Assembly (NCBI RefSeq): GCF_012927185.1
Contig: NZ_JABBGB010000001.1
Span: 1 to 64,000, forward strand
Direction of reading: 5' to 3'
DNA from: Pseudoflavitalea sp. G-6-1-2
GTDB lineage: Bacteria > Bacteroidota > Bacteroidia > Chitinophagales > Chitinophagaceae
Length of the DNA: 64,000 bases
Shown here: positions 34,563 to 44,111 of the stretch, piece after piece
Numbering within the stretch: the first letter of the stretch is position 1
Layout of the letters: each line of letters starts with the position of its first letter
Position numbers and translations under genes: made by a program
The notes under the pieces: generated by a model
The model's input: the letters and a program-made list of their open reading frames with translations, nothing else
Databases searched by the model: none
What the model was told of the DNA's origin: nothing

Positions 34563-37500
34563 TTAGAAAGTAAGCTGCACTCCAACAATCATTCTTTTGT
34601 TTTGAGGATACATACTTCTGATAGTTCCGTTGCTGAAAATATCAAAGGCAGCAGCTTCCGGGTCGAGACCTGTGTATCCGGTAAAGGTCAGCAGGTTTTG
34701 TCCGCTTACATACAGTCTCAGGCGCTCGATCTTTGCCTTGTTCAGCAAGTTGTGTGGAAGCGTGTAACCAACCTGGATTGTTTTCAATCTCAGATAAGAA
34801 CCGTCTTCCAGAAAGCGGGTAGATTCTCTGTTGTTTCCGTTCGGATCTCCCCATACTGCACGTGGCATATCGGTATTCTTGTTAGTGGGTGTCCATGCTC
34901 TCAGCGTTGAGAACATAAAGTTCCTCGGAGCATCCATCCCTTCGAGTTCGAAACGTGCGCCATTATAGAGTTTGTTACCTGCTACACCCTGGAAGAAGAT
35001 AGTAAGATCGAAGTTTTTGTAGGCGGCATCGACATTGAAACCAAATTCATATTTAGGGAATGCAGTGCCGGAGTAGGTTTTATCCAATTCATCGATCACA
35101 CCATCACCATTCATGTCGAGGAAACGAATATCACCGCCTTTTGCTTTTGGTTGAAGACGCTGACCATCCTTATTCAGATAACCTGCTGCTTCTTCATCAG
35201 ATTGGAAAATTCCATTGGCCTGATAAAGAAAGAATGCACCGATTTCTTTACCTACTACTGTTTGGTTAGGGAAGTGTTCGGTTCCGAACTTCAATCCAGC
35301 TCCATAAATTGCCTGATCTTTATTGGCTAACTCAAGTACTTCATTGGAGATAGTGGCAAATGAACCGGAAAGGTTAACTCTCCAGTCTTTGCTGCGTAGC
35401 AATGCATAGGAGAGCTCCAGTTCCAAGCCTTTATTCGCAACTCTTGCTACGTTCAAAGTAGGATTGTTCACTCCCGCAGATGGAGGTACTACAACTTCTG
35501 CAAGCAGTCCGTCTGTAGTTTTATTAAAGTAGTTGATGCTACCAGACAGTTTGTTCTGGAACAAAGTAAAGTCAACACCGAAGTTGGTAGTTTTTGATGT
35601 TTCCCATCTCAGGTCTTTATTTCTCAGATCCCAGGCAGCATAACCTTGCCATGGTGTTGCACCTGAACCCTGAACGTATCCGCCGGCCCATGTATTGGAT
35701 GCATACACCAATGCCTGATGCTCATAATTGGAAAGGCCCCCTTCACTTCCGAGCTCACCATAGCTGGCTCTCAGTTTCAGCACATCGATCCAGGTGAGGT
35801 TCTCCATGAATTGCTCTTTGTTGATATTCCAACCAACAGACACTGAAGGGAAGTTTCCGAAGCGATAGTTCTCTCCGAATTTGGAAGAGCCGTCTCTTCT
35901 TATAGCAAGCTGTAACAGGTATTTATTGTCGTAAGCATAGTTGATACGGCTGAAAGAAGACAAACGAACATATTTGTTTTTTGTACCGCTTCCACTGAAT
36001 ATACCCCCCACTCCGGCTCTGATTGTATTGAAGTTAGGATCAGGGAAACCGGCAGGAACTTCTTTTTCTTTGATCACTCCGTTTTCTACAGTACGTACAA
36101 TGGTTTTTCCATCAACGGAAACGCCGAGTGATTCATTTGTTTTTTGCTGAGCAGAATAACCAGCCAGTACCGATACAGCATGCTTTCCTTTTTTATAGTC
36201 GTAGCTCAACAGGTGCTCAATGAGCTGCTCTTTATAATTTGAGCGGGCCTGAGAAAGGTACGGGAAAGAAATTGCAGGATCATTGGCATTGTACCGGCTA
36301 TCCGGGCGATGTGTAAAGCTGTACTCGTTGGAGTTTACATAGTTCAGGTTAACCGTATAACTCAGTTGTTTGGTGAACTGCAGTTTGATCTTCAGGATGT
36401 CCGACAAATACTGCGTGGTATTGTAAGCGTCGAGAAAATGATCTGCACCCATTGCATTCTGAAATCTTGGCAGTCCTTTCATTGTAAGTGCATAACCATA
36501 CTTTTCAGCAGGATCGTACACAGGTAACAGTGGCGACTGGAAATAGGCGTCCATCAGGTTGAACTTGATGCCTTCATTTCTCAGTTGTGAGTAGATCAGG
36601 TTGTTCTCTACTGTAAGGATGCCCTTCTTGAATTCATTGCCGAGACGCACCGATTTTTTGCTGAATTTGGAACCGATAAAAGTACCTACTTCTTCGGTAA
36701 GATCACCACCCAATACGTAGGTGAGGTATTCACCACCGCCTCTCATGGTTACGTTGTGATTTTGCGCAGAACCTGTGCGTGAGATAAGATCCTGCCAGTT
36801 TGTATTAAATCCGGTAGCTGTATTCACGTATTCAGGAACCACTGTCTGTGGAGGAGCAGTAGCATACATTTGTTTATGCACTTTCTGGTATCCGTCTGCG
36901 TTCAGCAGATCGTATGTTTTGGTAGGTTTCACTGAGCTGTAATAAGAATTGATCTCGATCACAGGAGCGCCTTTCTTTCCCTTTTTAGTGGTAATGATGA
37001 TCACACCATTGGCACTTTGAGAACCGTAAATTGAAGCAGCAGCACCATCTTTCAGCACTTCCATTGAAGCAATGTCGTTGCTGTTGAGATAGTAGCCATT
37101 ACCCGGCACTCCATCGATGATGTATAAAGGCTGGTGGTCTCCAAAGGTAGACACACCACGCAATCTCACATCCGCACCCTGCCCGGGATTACCACCTGGC
37201 GTAGATACAGATAAGCCCGCAACCTTACCCTGCAAAGCATTGATAGGGTTATTGGCAGCTATTTTCTGAATGTCTTCCCCTTTCACTGAAGTTACAGCGC
37301 TGGATACATTCGATCTTTTCTGCGTTCCATAACCGATTACAACCACTTCATCGAGACCTTTGATCTCTTTTTCGAGTTGCACGTCTACAGTTGTTTTTCC
37401 ATCTATCAAAACCTCGATGGTTTTGAATCCGATGGTGGAGATGATCAGCACATCCGCGGCTGCAGCGCTGATCTTGTAATTTCCGTTGTTATCAGTAAGA

Positions 37501-37703
37501 ACAGATTTTCCGCTGCTCTTTACCTGAACACTTGCATTCGCAACCGGAAGCTTTGCAGCATCGGTTACTTGTCCTTTTACTTCATTTGTTGATTGCCGGG
37601 CAAATCCGGATGCCGTTATACCAAGCAGCATCAGGCCCATCATCAGGAACCTGAACAACTGCTGGTGCAGCATTTTAAGAGAATGGGGTTTCTTTGAAAT
37701 CAT
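34563..37703 (-). CDS. SusC/RagA TonB-dependent receptor without STN domain
   Basis: A 1046-residue outer-membrane receptor: signal sequence about 11-36 (FLMMGLMLLGITASGFA), carboxypeptidase-regulatory-like domain about 38-120, TonB box VVVIGYGTQKRSNVSSAV, plug with LYIIDGVPG and SIYGSQSANGVIIITTKKGK, and a barrel ending MIVGVQLTF. The start may be ATG 37703 or ATG 37673 (MLHQQLFRF). It begins 42 bp after the PorV gene, so the pair may be expressed with the T9SS genes. It carries no FecR/sigma system. Confidence 0.94.
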   Translation of the reverse strand: MISKKPHSLKMLHQQLFRFLMMGLMLLGITASGFARQSTNEVKGQVTDAAKLPVANASVQVKSSGKSVLTDNNGNYKISAAAADVLIISTIGFKTIEVLIDGKTTVDVQLEKEIKGLDEVVVIGYGTQKRSNVSSAVTSVKGEDIQKIAANNPINALQGKVAGLSVSTPGGNPGQGADVRLRGVSTFGDHQPLYIIDGVPGNGYYLNSNDIASMEVLKDGAAASIYGSQSANGVIIITTKKGKKGAPVIEINSYYSSVKPTKTYDLLNADGYQKVHKQMYATAPPQTVVPEYVNTATGFNTNWQDLISRTGSAQNHNVTMRGGGEYLTYVLGGDLTEEVGTFIGSKFSKKSVRLGNEFKKGILTVENNLIYSQLRNEGIKFNLMDAYFQSPLLPVYDPAEKYGYALTMKGLPRFQNAMGADHFLDAYNTTQYLSDILKIKLQFTKQLSYTVNLNYVNSNEYSFTHRPDSRYNANDPAISFPYLSQARSNYKEQLIEHLLSYDYKKGKHAVSVLAGYSAQQKTNESLGVSVDGKTIVRTVENGVIKEKEVPAGFPDPNFNTIRAGVGGIFSGSGTKNKYVRLSSFSRINYAYDNKYLLQLAIRRDGSSKFGENYRFGNFPSVSVGWNINKEQFMENLTWIDVLKLRASYGELGSEGGLSNYEHQALVYASNTWAGGYVQGSGATPWQGYAAWDLRNKDLRWETSKTTNFGVDFTLFQNKLSGSINYFNKTTDGLLAEVVVPPSAGVNNPTLNVARVANKGLELELSYALLRSKDWRVNLSGSFATISNEVLELANKDQAIYGAGLKFGTEHFPNQTVVGKEIGAFFLYQANGIFQSDEEAAGYLNKDGQRLQPKAKGGDIRFLDMNGDGVIDELDKTYSGTAFPKYEFGFNVDAAYKNFDLTIFFQGVAGNKLYNGARFELEGMDAPRNFMFSTLRAWTPTNKNTDMPRAVWGDPNGNNRESTRFLEDGSYLRLKTIQVGYTLPHNLLNKAKIERLRLYVSGQNLLTFTGYTGLDPEAAAFDIFSNGTIRSMYPQNKRMIVGVQLTF

Positions 37704-37745
37704 AATTGAAAATTAAAAATGTTGCTATTGCGAAAGATTTACAGA

Positions 37746-38915
37746 TTATTCTTTTCCGAGATCCACCAGGAATGAGAAGCGCAAGGTGTTTGAAAGCGGA
37801 CTTCTTGCAGTGCCTGATCCTGAAGGAATGATATAAGAGAAATTAAATCCAACAGCATTGAGCTTTATGCCCGCACCCGTTGTAAAATATTGTCTGTCGC
37901 CTTTCTGGGCAGACTCATGAAAATATCCTGCACGCAGTGCAAACTGATTGTTGTACCAGTATTCTGCTCCGAGTGAATATGTCACCTCTTTCAATTCTTC
38001 TTTGAAACCTCCCGGCGCGTCGTTGAACGATTTGAAAGCAGCATCGATAGGGCTTTGTCCAGACTGGTATTTGCCTTCTTCCGTAATGCTGGGCACCATC
38101 AGTTTGTTGAAGTCTACTGCAAAAGTGATTTTGTTGTTCTCATCGGCTGCATGCGTGTATGCCGCACCAATGCCCAGATTGGCAGGAAGGAAAAGTTTAT
38201 CTCCTTCACTGGCATAAGAAATTTTTGTTCCGATATTGCTGAGCACTACACCGAAGTCGAAAGCGCCGCCTTCCAGATTATTCTTTTGTTGCAATGCTTT
38301 GTGATAAGAGAAAGAGAGATCTCCACCTACTGCATGCGCAGGCTTGTATAATTTTCCCTGTCCTTCTGCAGACTGTGCATTTCCGAGATTCGAATAGATG
38401 TAACGCATGGCAGCACCCATCGACCAGTTGTCGGAAAGCTTGCGCGCGTAACCCGCATCCAGTGCCAGTTCGCGGGCTCTTACACTTCCCATTTCATTTC
38501 CTGCTGCTGTTCTGAACTGCATCGATCCGAGAGAGAAATAACGGAGTGATCCGCCGATGGCCTGTTTATCATCGAGCTTATGATACGCTGCAACATTGGC
38601 CAGATACATATCTCCGATGATATCTCTCAGCCATGGAGTATAACTGGCAGACACCTGTGTTTTTTGTTCGGCAAATGGAATCTTAGACATATTCCAGAAT
38701 ACGGCATTTGCATCAGGAGCAATGGCAATGCCCGTTTCTCCCATGCCACCACTTCTGGCATCGGGTGAGATCCTCAGAAAGGGAACGCCTGTGGGAGGAA
38801 TGTTCCTCCGGCCATCTGCGTTTACAGAAGGTTCTGTTTGTGCAGCAGAAAAATAAGGGCTTGCAGTAATCGCCAGAACCATTCCGATTACGCCGGCCAT
38901 TTGTTTTTTCAACAT
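37746..38915 (-). CDS. porV: Type IX secretion outer-membrane protein PorV
   Basis: A 389-residue beta-barrel protein with signal peptide 1-25 (ending YFSAAQ). The N-terminal TGVPFLRISPDARSGGMGET segment and following NAVFWNMSKIPF are characteristic of PorV (LptO), a FadL-like barrel. It ends FSFLVDLGKE. PorV takes substrates bearing a C-terminal sorting domain from the SprA translocon and passes them to the PorU attachment complex. It lies 105 bp downstream of a gene for such a substrate and 42 bp upstream of a SusC gene. PorU is not in the window, so this may be a stand-alone or extra copy. Confidence 0.85.
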   Translation of the reverse strand: MLKKQMAGVIGMVLAITASPYFSAAQTEPSVNADGRRNIPPTGVPFLRISPDARSGGMGETGIAIAPDANAVFWNMSKIPFAEQKTQVSASYTPWLRDIIGDMYLANVAAYHKLDDKQAIGGSLRYFSLGSMQFRTAAGNEMGSVRARELALDAGYARKLSDNWSMGAAMRYIYSNLGNAQSAEGQGKLYKPAHAVGGDLSFSYHKALQQKNNLEGGAFDFGVVLSNIGTKISYASEGDKLFLPANLGIGAAYTHAADENNKITFAVDFNKLMVPSITEEGKYQSGQSPIDAAFKSFNDAPGGFKEELKEVTYSLGAEYWYNNQFALRAGYFHESAQKGDRQYFTTGAGIKLNAVGFNFSYIIPSGSGTARSPLSNTLRFSFLVDLGKE

Positions 38916-39020
38916 CTGAATATCTTTTGGAGAGTTTTTAAATTGATTGATCCGATGTCACATTTCCGCCGGCTGCCGGAACAGAGCGCTCCGGCAACCT
39001 GGTGGGAAATGCTTTACCTG

Positions 39021-42000
39021 TTAATACTTGAGAAATCTTTGAGACTCTTTCATTGCGCCGTTGCTGATGCGCAGGAGATACACACCCGGAGTGAGTGAAC
39101 CCACAGGCCATGAATGCGTTTCGGCTTTCAGGCTGGTGCTGTTCACACTCTTTCTCATCAGCACTCTTCCGTTCATATCGATGATCTCCATATTTACTGC
39201 ACCGGGAACACGGTTAAGGAATGTTACTTTCAGATCCGTGAATACAGGATTGGGAGTGATCATCAGACCAAACGCATCTCCTTTGCCCAATGGCAGTTTT
39301 GTTTCCGGTTTTGGCTCCGGATCAGGGTTACCAGGATTGGTGTTATCTGTTTTGCCTTTGAAACAAACGTTCTCGATGGCATAATAGTAATGATGTGCAT
39401 TTCTGCGGAATCTCACGTAGATCTCTTTGCCATTGTATTTGCTGAGATCGATAGTGCGCTTTGTCCACTGTCCGAATTTTGATTTGTTGGTACTCAGTGT
39501 AACTGCGTCAGTAAACGGACCTGCAGCGTTCTCACTTACCTGAATGGTAGTGGCATTGTCGTCCGGACGATCAACCGGCCATGATGGATCCCATGCGAGG
39601 TTATCAGAAAAATAAAGCACTACTTCTTTCAATCCTTTCAGAGAGATCTTGGGAGTGGTGATGGAAACTTCATCCACAGCCTGCGTGGTGCTGTTGAAGT
39701 TCTCGCCCATGAACAGGAAGAGGGATTCATCAGCAGATTTAATGGTGGTAGCAGTTCCGTCAACATCAACAGTTTGGGATTTGCTGAGTTTCACTGCTGC
39801 GCTGTTGCCTGCAGGGATCGCAGTGCTCCAGCCCGCTGGTGAAGCGCCTTCTGAGAATTTGTTGAAATCTTCAGAACCGGTTTTACAATCTGCTTCGTTA
39901 CCGGGATTGGGGTTAGGATTGCTTCCGCCATCCTCTCCTTTGATACAGATATCTTCCACTGCATAATAATAGTGGTGCGCAGATCTGGAGATGCGGATGT
40001 AAATGTCCTTGCCATCGAATGCCTTGATGCTGATGCTGCGGGCATTCCATTTTGCAAACTGCGATTTGTTGGTGGTGAGCTTAGCTACTTCAGTCCATGT
40101 ACCGGTGAGGCTTTCACTTACAGATACTGTTGTGGCTTCATCATCCGGACGGGGATCAGGCCATGTTGGGTCCCAGCCAAAGTTATCAGAGAAAGTAAGC
40201 GTTGCATTTTTTACATTCTTCAAAGAGTATTTGGAAGAAGTGAGATCCAGCTTATCTGCTCCATTGATTTCATCATTGAAGTTTTCGCCGAGGAACAGGT
40301 AGTTGCTGTTATCTGCAGATTTGATAGTTGCTTTCAATCCATCGATATCGACGTTCTCACTGGTGGAGATTTTCACAGTGGCTTTGTTGCCGGCCGGAGC
40401 AGCGAGTGTCCATCCTGCGGGTTGGCCGCCTGCTGTCATTTTGTTGAAATTCTCGCCTGCCTTACAATCGGCGCCCATGCTGGGTTCCGGATCGGGGTTA
40501 GGATTGGTGCCACCACCGTCTTTGATACAGATATCGTCTACAGAATAATAATAGTGGTGTTCTTTTCTTACAATTCTCAGGTAAACGTCTTTGCCATCGT
40601 ATGCTCTGATGTCAACAGTTCTGGCATTCCATTTTCCGAATTGAGATTTGTTGGTGGCAAGCGTTGCAATGGTTGCCCATCCGCTTGTTCCGTTTTCGCT
40701 GATCTGAACCAGGGTAGCATTATCATCGGGGCGTGCAGCCGGCCATGAAGCGTCCCATGCGAGGTTATCGGTAAAACTGAGTGATGCCTTGGTGATATTT
40801 TTCAGAGAGATCTTTCCTGAAGTGATGGTGAGCTCATCCCAGTTATTGAGTTCATGGTTGAAGTTCTCACCCATGAACATGAACTGTGTGTTGTCAGTTG
40901 CTTTCACAATGCCAGCTCTTCCATCGAGGTTCACGTTTTCGCTGGTGCTCACTTTGAAGTTGGCTTTGCTGCCAAGAGGAATTCCGGCAGTCCAACCGAC
41001 AGGTGCATTACCTGCAGTCATTTTGTTGAAATTCTCACCAGCCTTGCAACCCTCGCCCATGCTGGGATCCGGGTTACCTGGATTGGTGGTGCTTCCCTCT
41101 TTGATACAGATATCGTCCACCGCATAATAATAGTGGTGTTCATTTCTTACAATTCTGAAGTAAATGTCTTTGCCATCATATGCTTTGATATCAACAGTTC
41201 TGGCATTCCATTTTCCGAATTGTGATTTGGCAGTGCTGAGCGTGGCAACTGTTGTCCATCCTGTAGTGCCGTTTTCACTGATCTGAATCAGTGTTGCTTT
41301 ATCCTCAGGGCGCGCAGCAGGCCATGAAGCATCCCATGCCAGGTTATCAACGAAGTTGAGCGCTGCTTTGGTAACATTCTTCAGAGAAAGTTTACCGGAA
41401 GTGATGGTGAGCTCATCCCAGTTATTAGCGTCGTCGTTGAAGTTCTCACCCATGAAGAGGAACTGCGTGTTGTCGGTTGCTTTCAATGTAGCGGCTCTTC
41501 CATCGAGATTAACCTCTTCGCTGGTGCTCACTTTGAAATTCGCTTTGCTTCCTACCGGAATTCCGGCGGTCCAGCCGATCGGCTGACTACCTGCAGTCAT
41601 TTTATTGAAGTTCTCACCTGCCTTACAATCAGCGCCCATGCTGGGTTCTGGCTCAGGATCAGGATTGTTGCTTCCGTCCCATTCCTTGATGCAGAGATCT
41701 TCCAGTGCATAGAAGAAATGGTGGTTGTTGCGCTGTATTCTGATGTACACGTCTTTACCTGCGAACTGAGACATTTTCAGTTTGCGTGTATTCCATTTGC
41801 CCATATTGGCTTTGTCGGTAGCAAGTTTTCCAACAACAACCCATGGACCTGAAAGTGATTCAGATGCAAGGATGATAGTTGCTTCATCCACCGGACGTGC
41901 AGAAGGCCATGATCTGTCCCATGCAAGGTTATCAGAGAAATAGATACCAGGGTTGGTCAGTGCCGCCAATGAGTATTTGGCTGTGGTGATATTGATCTCA

Positions 42001-44111
42001 TCAGCTTTGTTCTGTTCTGTATTGAAGTTCTCACTGAGGTAGAAATAGGTAGTGTTGTCTGCGGATTTGATAGTAGCATATGGTCCGTCGAGATCAACAT
42101 ATTCATCTTTTGAAACTTTGGCTACAGCGAAGTTTCCTGATGGAATTGCTGCGGTCCACGATCCGGGCAGGTTTCCAACTGGTGTGGTGTTGAAATCATC
42201 ACCGCCTTTGCAGTTGGTTTCTTCTTTCTGTGCAACAATCAGGTTTCTGGTGATGGTTGTTTCTCCGTTCTCATTCTTTACTTTGAGTGTGATGATATAG
42301 TCACCTTCTTTCTCAAATTCTGCAGAAACGGTACGGGCTGTGGATGTCACCGGAGTGCCGGAACCATTGTCGATGGTCCATTCCCATGAAGTGGGGAAGC
42401 CTACAGAACGGTCTTCGAATGTAACGGAGGTTTTGATGCCAGCTGTTACTTTCTCTGCGCTCATGTAGAACAATCCCTGTGGAGTACAGGTATTGTCGTA
42501 TGCTGAGCGAACACCAGTTGCAACGAGATTTTCCAGCGACCAGATAGATTTACGTGCAACGTGGCCGGTAGCCGCAGTCATACGATCGATCTGACCTTTG
42601 GTGAACATTTTGTAACAGGTGGTATTGTAGTCCATGAAGTTTTCGCCATTGATCTTGCCACCGCAAAGTGATACGGAGCAACCGCCTCCGGCTTTGTTGG
42701 TGGGAGGCGTATCGTCTACTTCATCACCGATACCTGCGCAGTTGTAACCATCGAAAGTATGTTTGAGATTAAGCCAGTGGCCGAGTTCATGAGAGAAGGT
42801 AGAGTTGAAGCTCCTGTTGTTTCTGGAGATACCGCCCATACCAAGGAACCATCCGTTGAATACAACTCTGGATACGTTACGGTCGTTCATTCCTTTGTCG
42901 GGATACCATGCAACACCAGAGTTATTGGGATCGGGAGCATTGTAATCGGTTACATCGGAGGTCCATCCTGTTGGCAAAGCACCGGCAGTGGTGCTCTCAA
43001 AAGTTTCCTGGTAAGCAAAAGTGGAAGAACCTGTAGTACGAACACCGAAATTGTCGATCCCGTAGTAATAGTGGTGCATGTTGCGGAGGATCCTGATATA
43101 AATTTGTTTGCCTGCAAAAGCTGACAAACTATATGTCCGACGGATCCATTTATTCATGTCTGCCTTGTTGGTAGACGCTGTGGCAATCTTAGTCCATGGG
43201 CCGGTAGCTGATTCAGAAGCATACACTGAGGTGCCCAGATCATCGGGGCGGGCAGTGGGATAAGCATAATCCCAGCTCAGGTTATCAGAGAAAACCAGCT
43301 CAGGATTTGCAACGGTGCGCAGATCAATTTTAGGGCTGATGGCATTGAGGCCAACAGACCCGTTATTGAAATAGTTTTCCTTTACATAGAGGAACATAGT
43401 GCTGTTCTCTCCAAAAATGTCTTTCTTGTATTCGGGGTCTGTAACCTTATTTGTTACACCAAAACTTACAACGGGTTTAGGGGCATTACCTTTATACAGG
43501 TAGTTCATTACATATACATTGCAGTATTTGTAATTATCCCATGCATATTTTCTTACTTCGGTTTCAGCCTCGGCAGAAGCGTCACCAAAACCTATGGCTT
43601 GAGGGTGGAAGGTGGCACCAGATGTTGGGTTGCCCTGGGGATCCAGTTTGGCCAGTACGAATTTTACTCTCAGTTTGCTGGCAATAGGTTTGAAGGTTGG
43701 GTCAATGCTGTTGATGAGATTGGTGTTCGTCATGTTGAAATCTTCATTGGCAATATCCAATGCAGACTGCAATTGTGACATAGGCACCAATTGTTGAGCT
43801 TCCTGTGCAGACTCTCCGTAGAACACGTGAAATACTACCGGAATAACATACAATTGCTGGCTGCAAGGATCCGGGTTTTGTCCTTGTTCACCGTGAAGCA
43901 TTCCGGAAACCGCCTGGGTCTTCAGCTGTTTGATGCTTTTTTCAAATGCCTCCATCTGGAGTTTGGCTTCGGGGTATTTTTTGTATTGCGCCTCCATCGC
44001 CTGTTCGGTTCCACATTTGATCACTTGAGCTGAAACGTCATTTTCACTCATTCCTACACCATGTGCAAACAGAATGAGAATAAAGACGACTTTGATAAAC
44101 CTCGTTATCAT
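39021..44111 (-). CDS. T9SS-secreted M43 (pappalysin-type) metalloprotease with repeated beta-sandwich modules
   Basis: A 1696-residue secreted protease. Signal peptide about 1-29. Pro/catalytic region about 80-510, with zinc site HELGHWLNLKH (His441, Glu442, His445, His451) and Met-turn NFMDY (Met493), plus the cysteine-rich GGGCSVSLCGGK segment usual in M43. A beta-sandwich module (about 230-390) is inserted before the zinc site. A PKD domain is at about 553-627. Five tandem modules start at Cys634, 829, 1022, 1216 and 1409, period 193-195 residues, joined by Pro/Asp/Glu linkers. The T9SS sorting domain is at about 1616-1696 (ITPNPVFTDLKV, then GVYLLRISNG). PorV is the next gene downstream. 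Natural substrate unknown. Confidence 0.9.
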   Translation of the reverse strand: MITRFIKVVFILILFAHGVGMSENDVSAQVIKCGTEQAMEAQYKKYPEAKLQMEAFEKSIKQLKTQAVSGMLHGEQGQNPDPCSQQLYVIPVVFHVFYGESAQEAQQLVPMSQLQSALDIANEDFNMTNTNLINSIDPTFKPIASKLRVKFVLAKLDPQGNPTSGATFHPQAIGFGDASAEAETEVRKYAWDNYKYCNVYVMNYLYKGNAPKPVVSFGVTNKVTDPEYKKDIFGENSTMFLYVKENYFNNGSVGLNAISPKIDLRTVANPELVFSDNLSWDYAYPTARPDDLGTSVYASESATGPWTKIATASTNKADMNKWIRRTYSLSAFAGKQIYIRILRNMHHYYYGIDNFGVRTTGSSTFAYQETFESTTAGALPTGWTSDVTDYNAPDPNNSGVAWYPDKGMNDRNVSRVVFNGWFLGMGGISRNNRSFNSTFSHELGHWLNLKHTFDGYNCAGIGDEVDDTPPTNKAGGGCSVSLCGGKINGENFMDYNTTCYKMFTKGQIDRMTAATGHVARKSIWSLENLVATGVRSAYDNTCTPQGLFYMSAEKVTAGIKTSVTFEDRSVGFPTSWEWTIDNGSGTPVTSTARTVSAEFEKEGDYIITLKVKNENGETTITRNLIVAQKEETNCKGGDDFNTTPVGNLPGSWTAAIPSGNFAVAKVSKDEYVDLDGPYATIKSADNTTYFYLSENFNTEQNKADEINITTAKYSLAALTNPGIYFSDNLAWDRSWPSARPVDEATIILASESLSGPWVVVGKLATDKANMGKWNTRKLKMSQFAGKDVYIRIQRNNHHFFYALEDLCIKEWDGSNNPDPEPEPSMGADCKAGENFNKMTAGSQPIGWTAGIPVGSKANFKVSTSEEVNLDGRAATLKATDNTQFLFMGENFNDDANNWDELTITSGKLSLKNVTKAALNFVDNLAWDASWPAARPEDKATLIQISENGTTGWTTVATLSTAKSQFGKWNARTVDIKAYDGKDIYFRIVRNEHHYYYAVDDICIKEGSTTNPGNPDPSMGEGCKAGENFNKMTAGNAPVGWTAGIPLGSKANFKVSTSENVNLDGRAGIVKATDNTQFMFMGENFNHELNNWDELTITSGKISLKNITKASLSFTDNLAWDASWPAARPDDNATLVQISENGTSGWATIATLATNKSQFGKWNARTVDIRAYDGKDVYLRIVRKEHHYYYSVDDICIKDGGGTNPNPDPEPSMGADCKAGENFNKMTAGGQPAGWTLAAPAGNKATVKISTSENVDIDGLKATIKSADNSNYLFLGENFNDEINGADKLDLTSSKYSLKNVKNATLTFSDNFGWDPTWPDPRPDDEATTVSVSESLTGTWTEVAKLTTNKSQFAKWNARSISIKAFDGKDIYIRISRSAHHYYYAVEDICIKGEDGGSNPNPNPGNEADCKTGSEDFNKFSEGASPAGWSTAIPAGNSAAVKLSKSQTVDVDGTATTIKSADESLFLFMGENFNSTTQAVDEVSITTPKISLKGLKEVVLYFSDNLAWDPSWPVDRPDDNATTIQVSENAAGPFTDAVTLSTNKSKFGQWTKRTIDLSKYNGKEIYVRFRRNAHHYYYAIENVCFKGKTDNTNPGNPDPEPKPETKLPLGKGDAFGLMITPNPVFTDLKVTFLNRVPGAVNMEIIDMNGRVLMRKSVNSTSLKAETHSWPVGSLTPGVYLLRISNGAMKESQRFLKY
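39356..42212 (-). repeat. Five in-frame tandem repeats of about 580 bp coding surface modules
   Basis: Units begin at 42212, 41627, 41048, 40466 and 39887 (minus strand), each encoding C-K-x-G-x-x-F-N, G-W, F-L-x-x-E-N-F-N, D-N-x-x-W-D-x-x-W-P-x-x-R-P-x-D and H-H-[YF]-[YF]-Y-A-[IVL]-[ED]-x-[IVL]-C. The fold pattern recalls choice-of-anchor J / cleaved-adhesin domains. Units 2 and 3 are the most alike in protein sequence and probably the latest duplication. Such arrays can change copy number by recombination. Confidence 0.85.

Noticed and set aside
38974-38996. TGCCGGA / TCCGGCA hairpin between the metalloprotease and PorV genes as a terminator
   Set aside because: No T-run follows on the minus strand, so readthrough into porV remains likely.
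39972-40748. Plus-strand open frame of 258 residues, with similar ones recurring across the repeat array
   Set aside because: It is antisense to the tandem modules and recurs because the DNA repeats; a shadow of the real frame.
39356-42212. Regular repeats as a CRISPR or satellite array
   Set aside because: The period is about 580 bp, units are diverged and fully in frame, and they encode folded modules.
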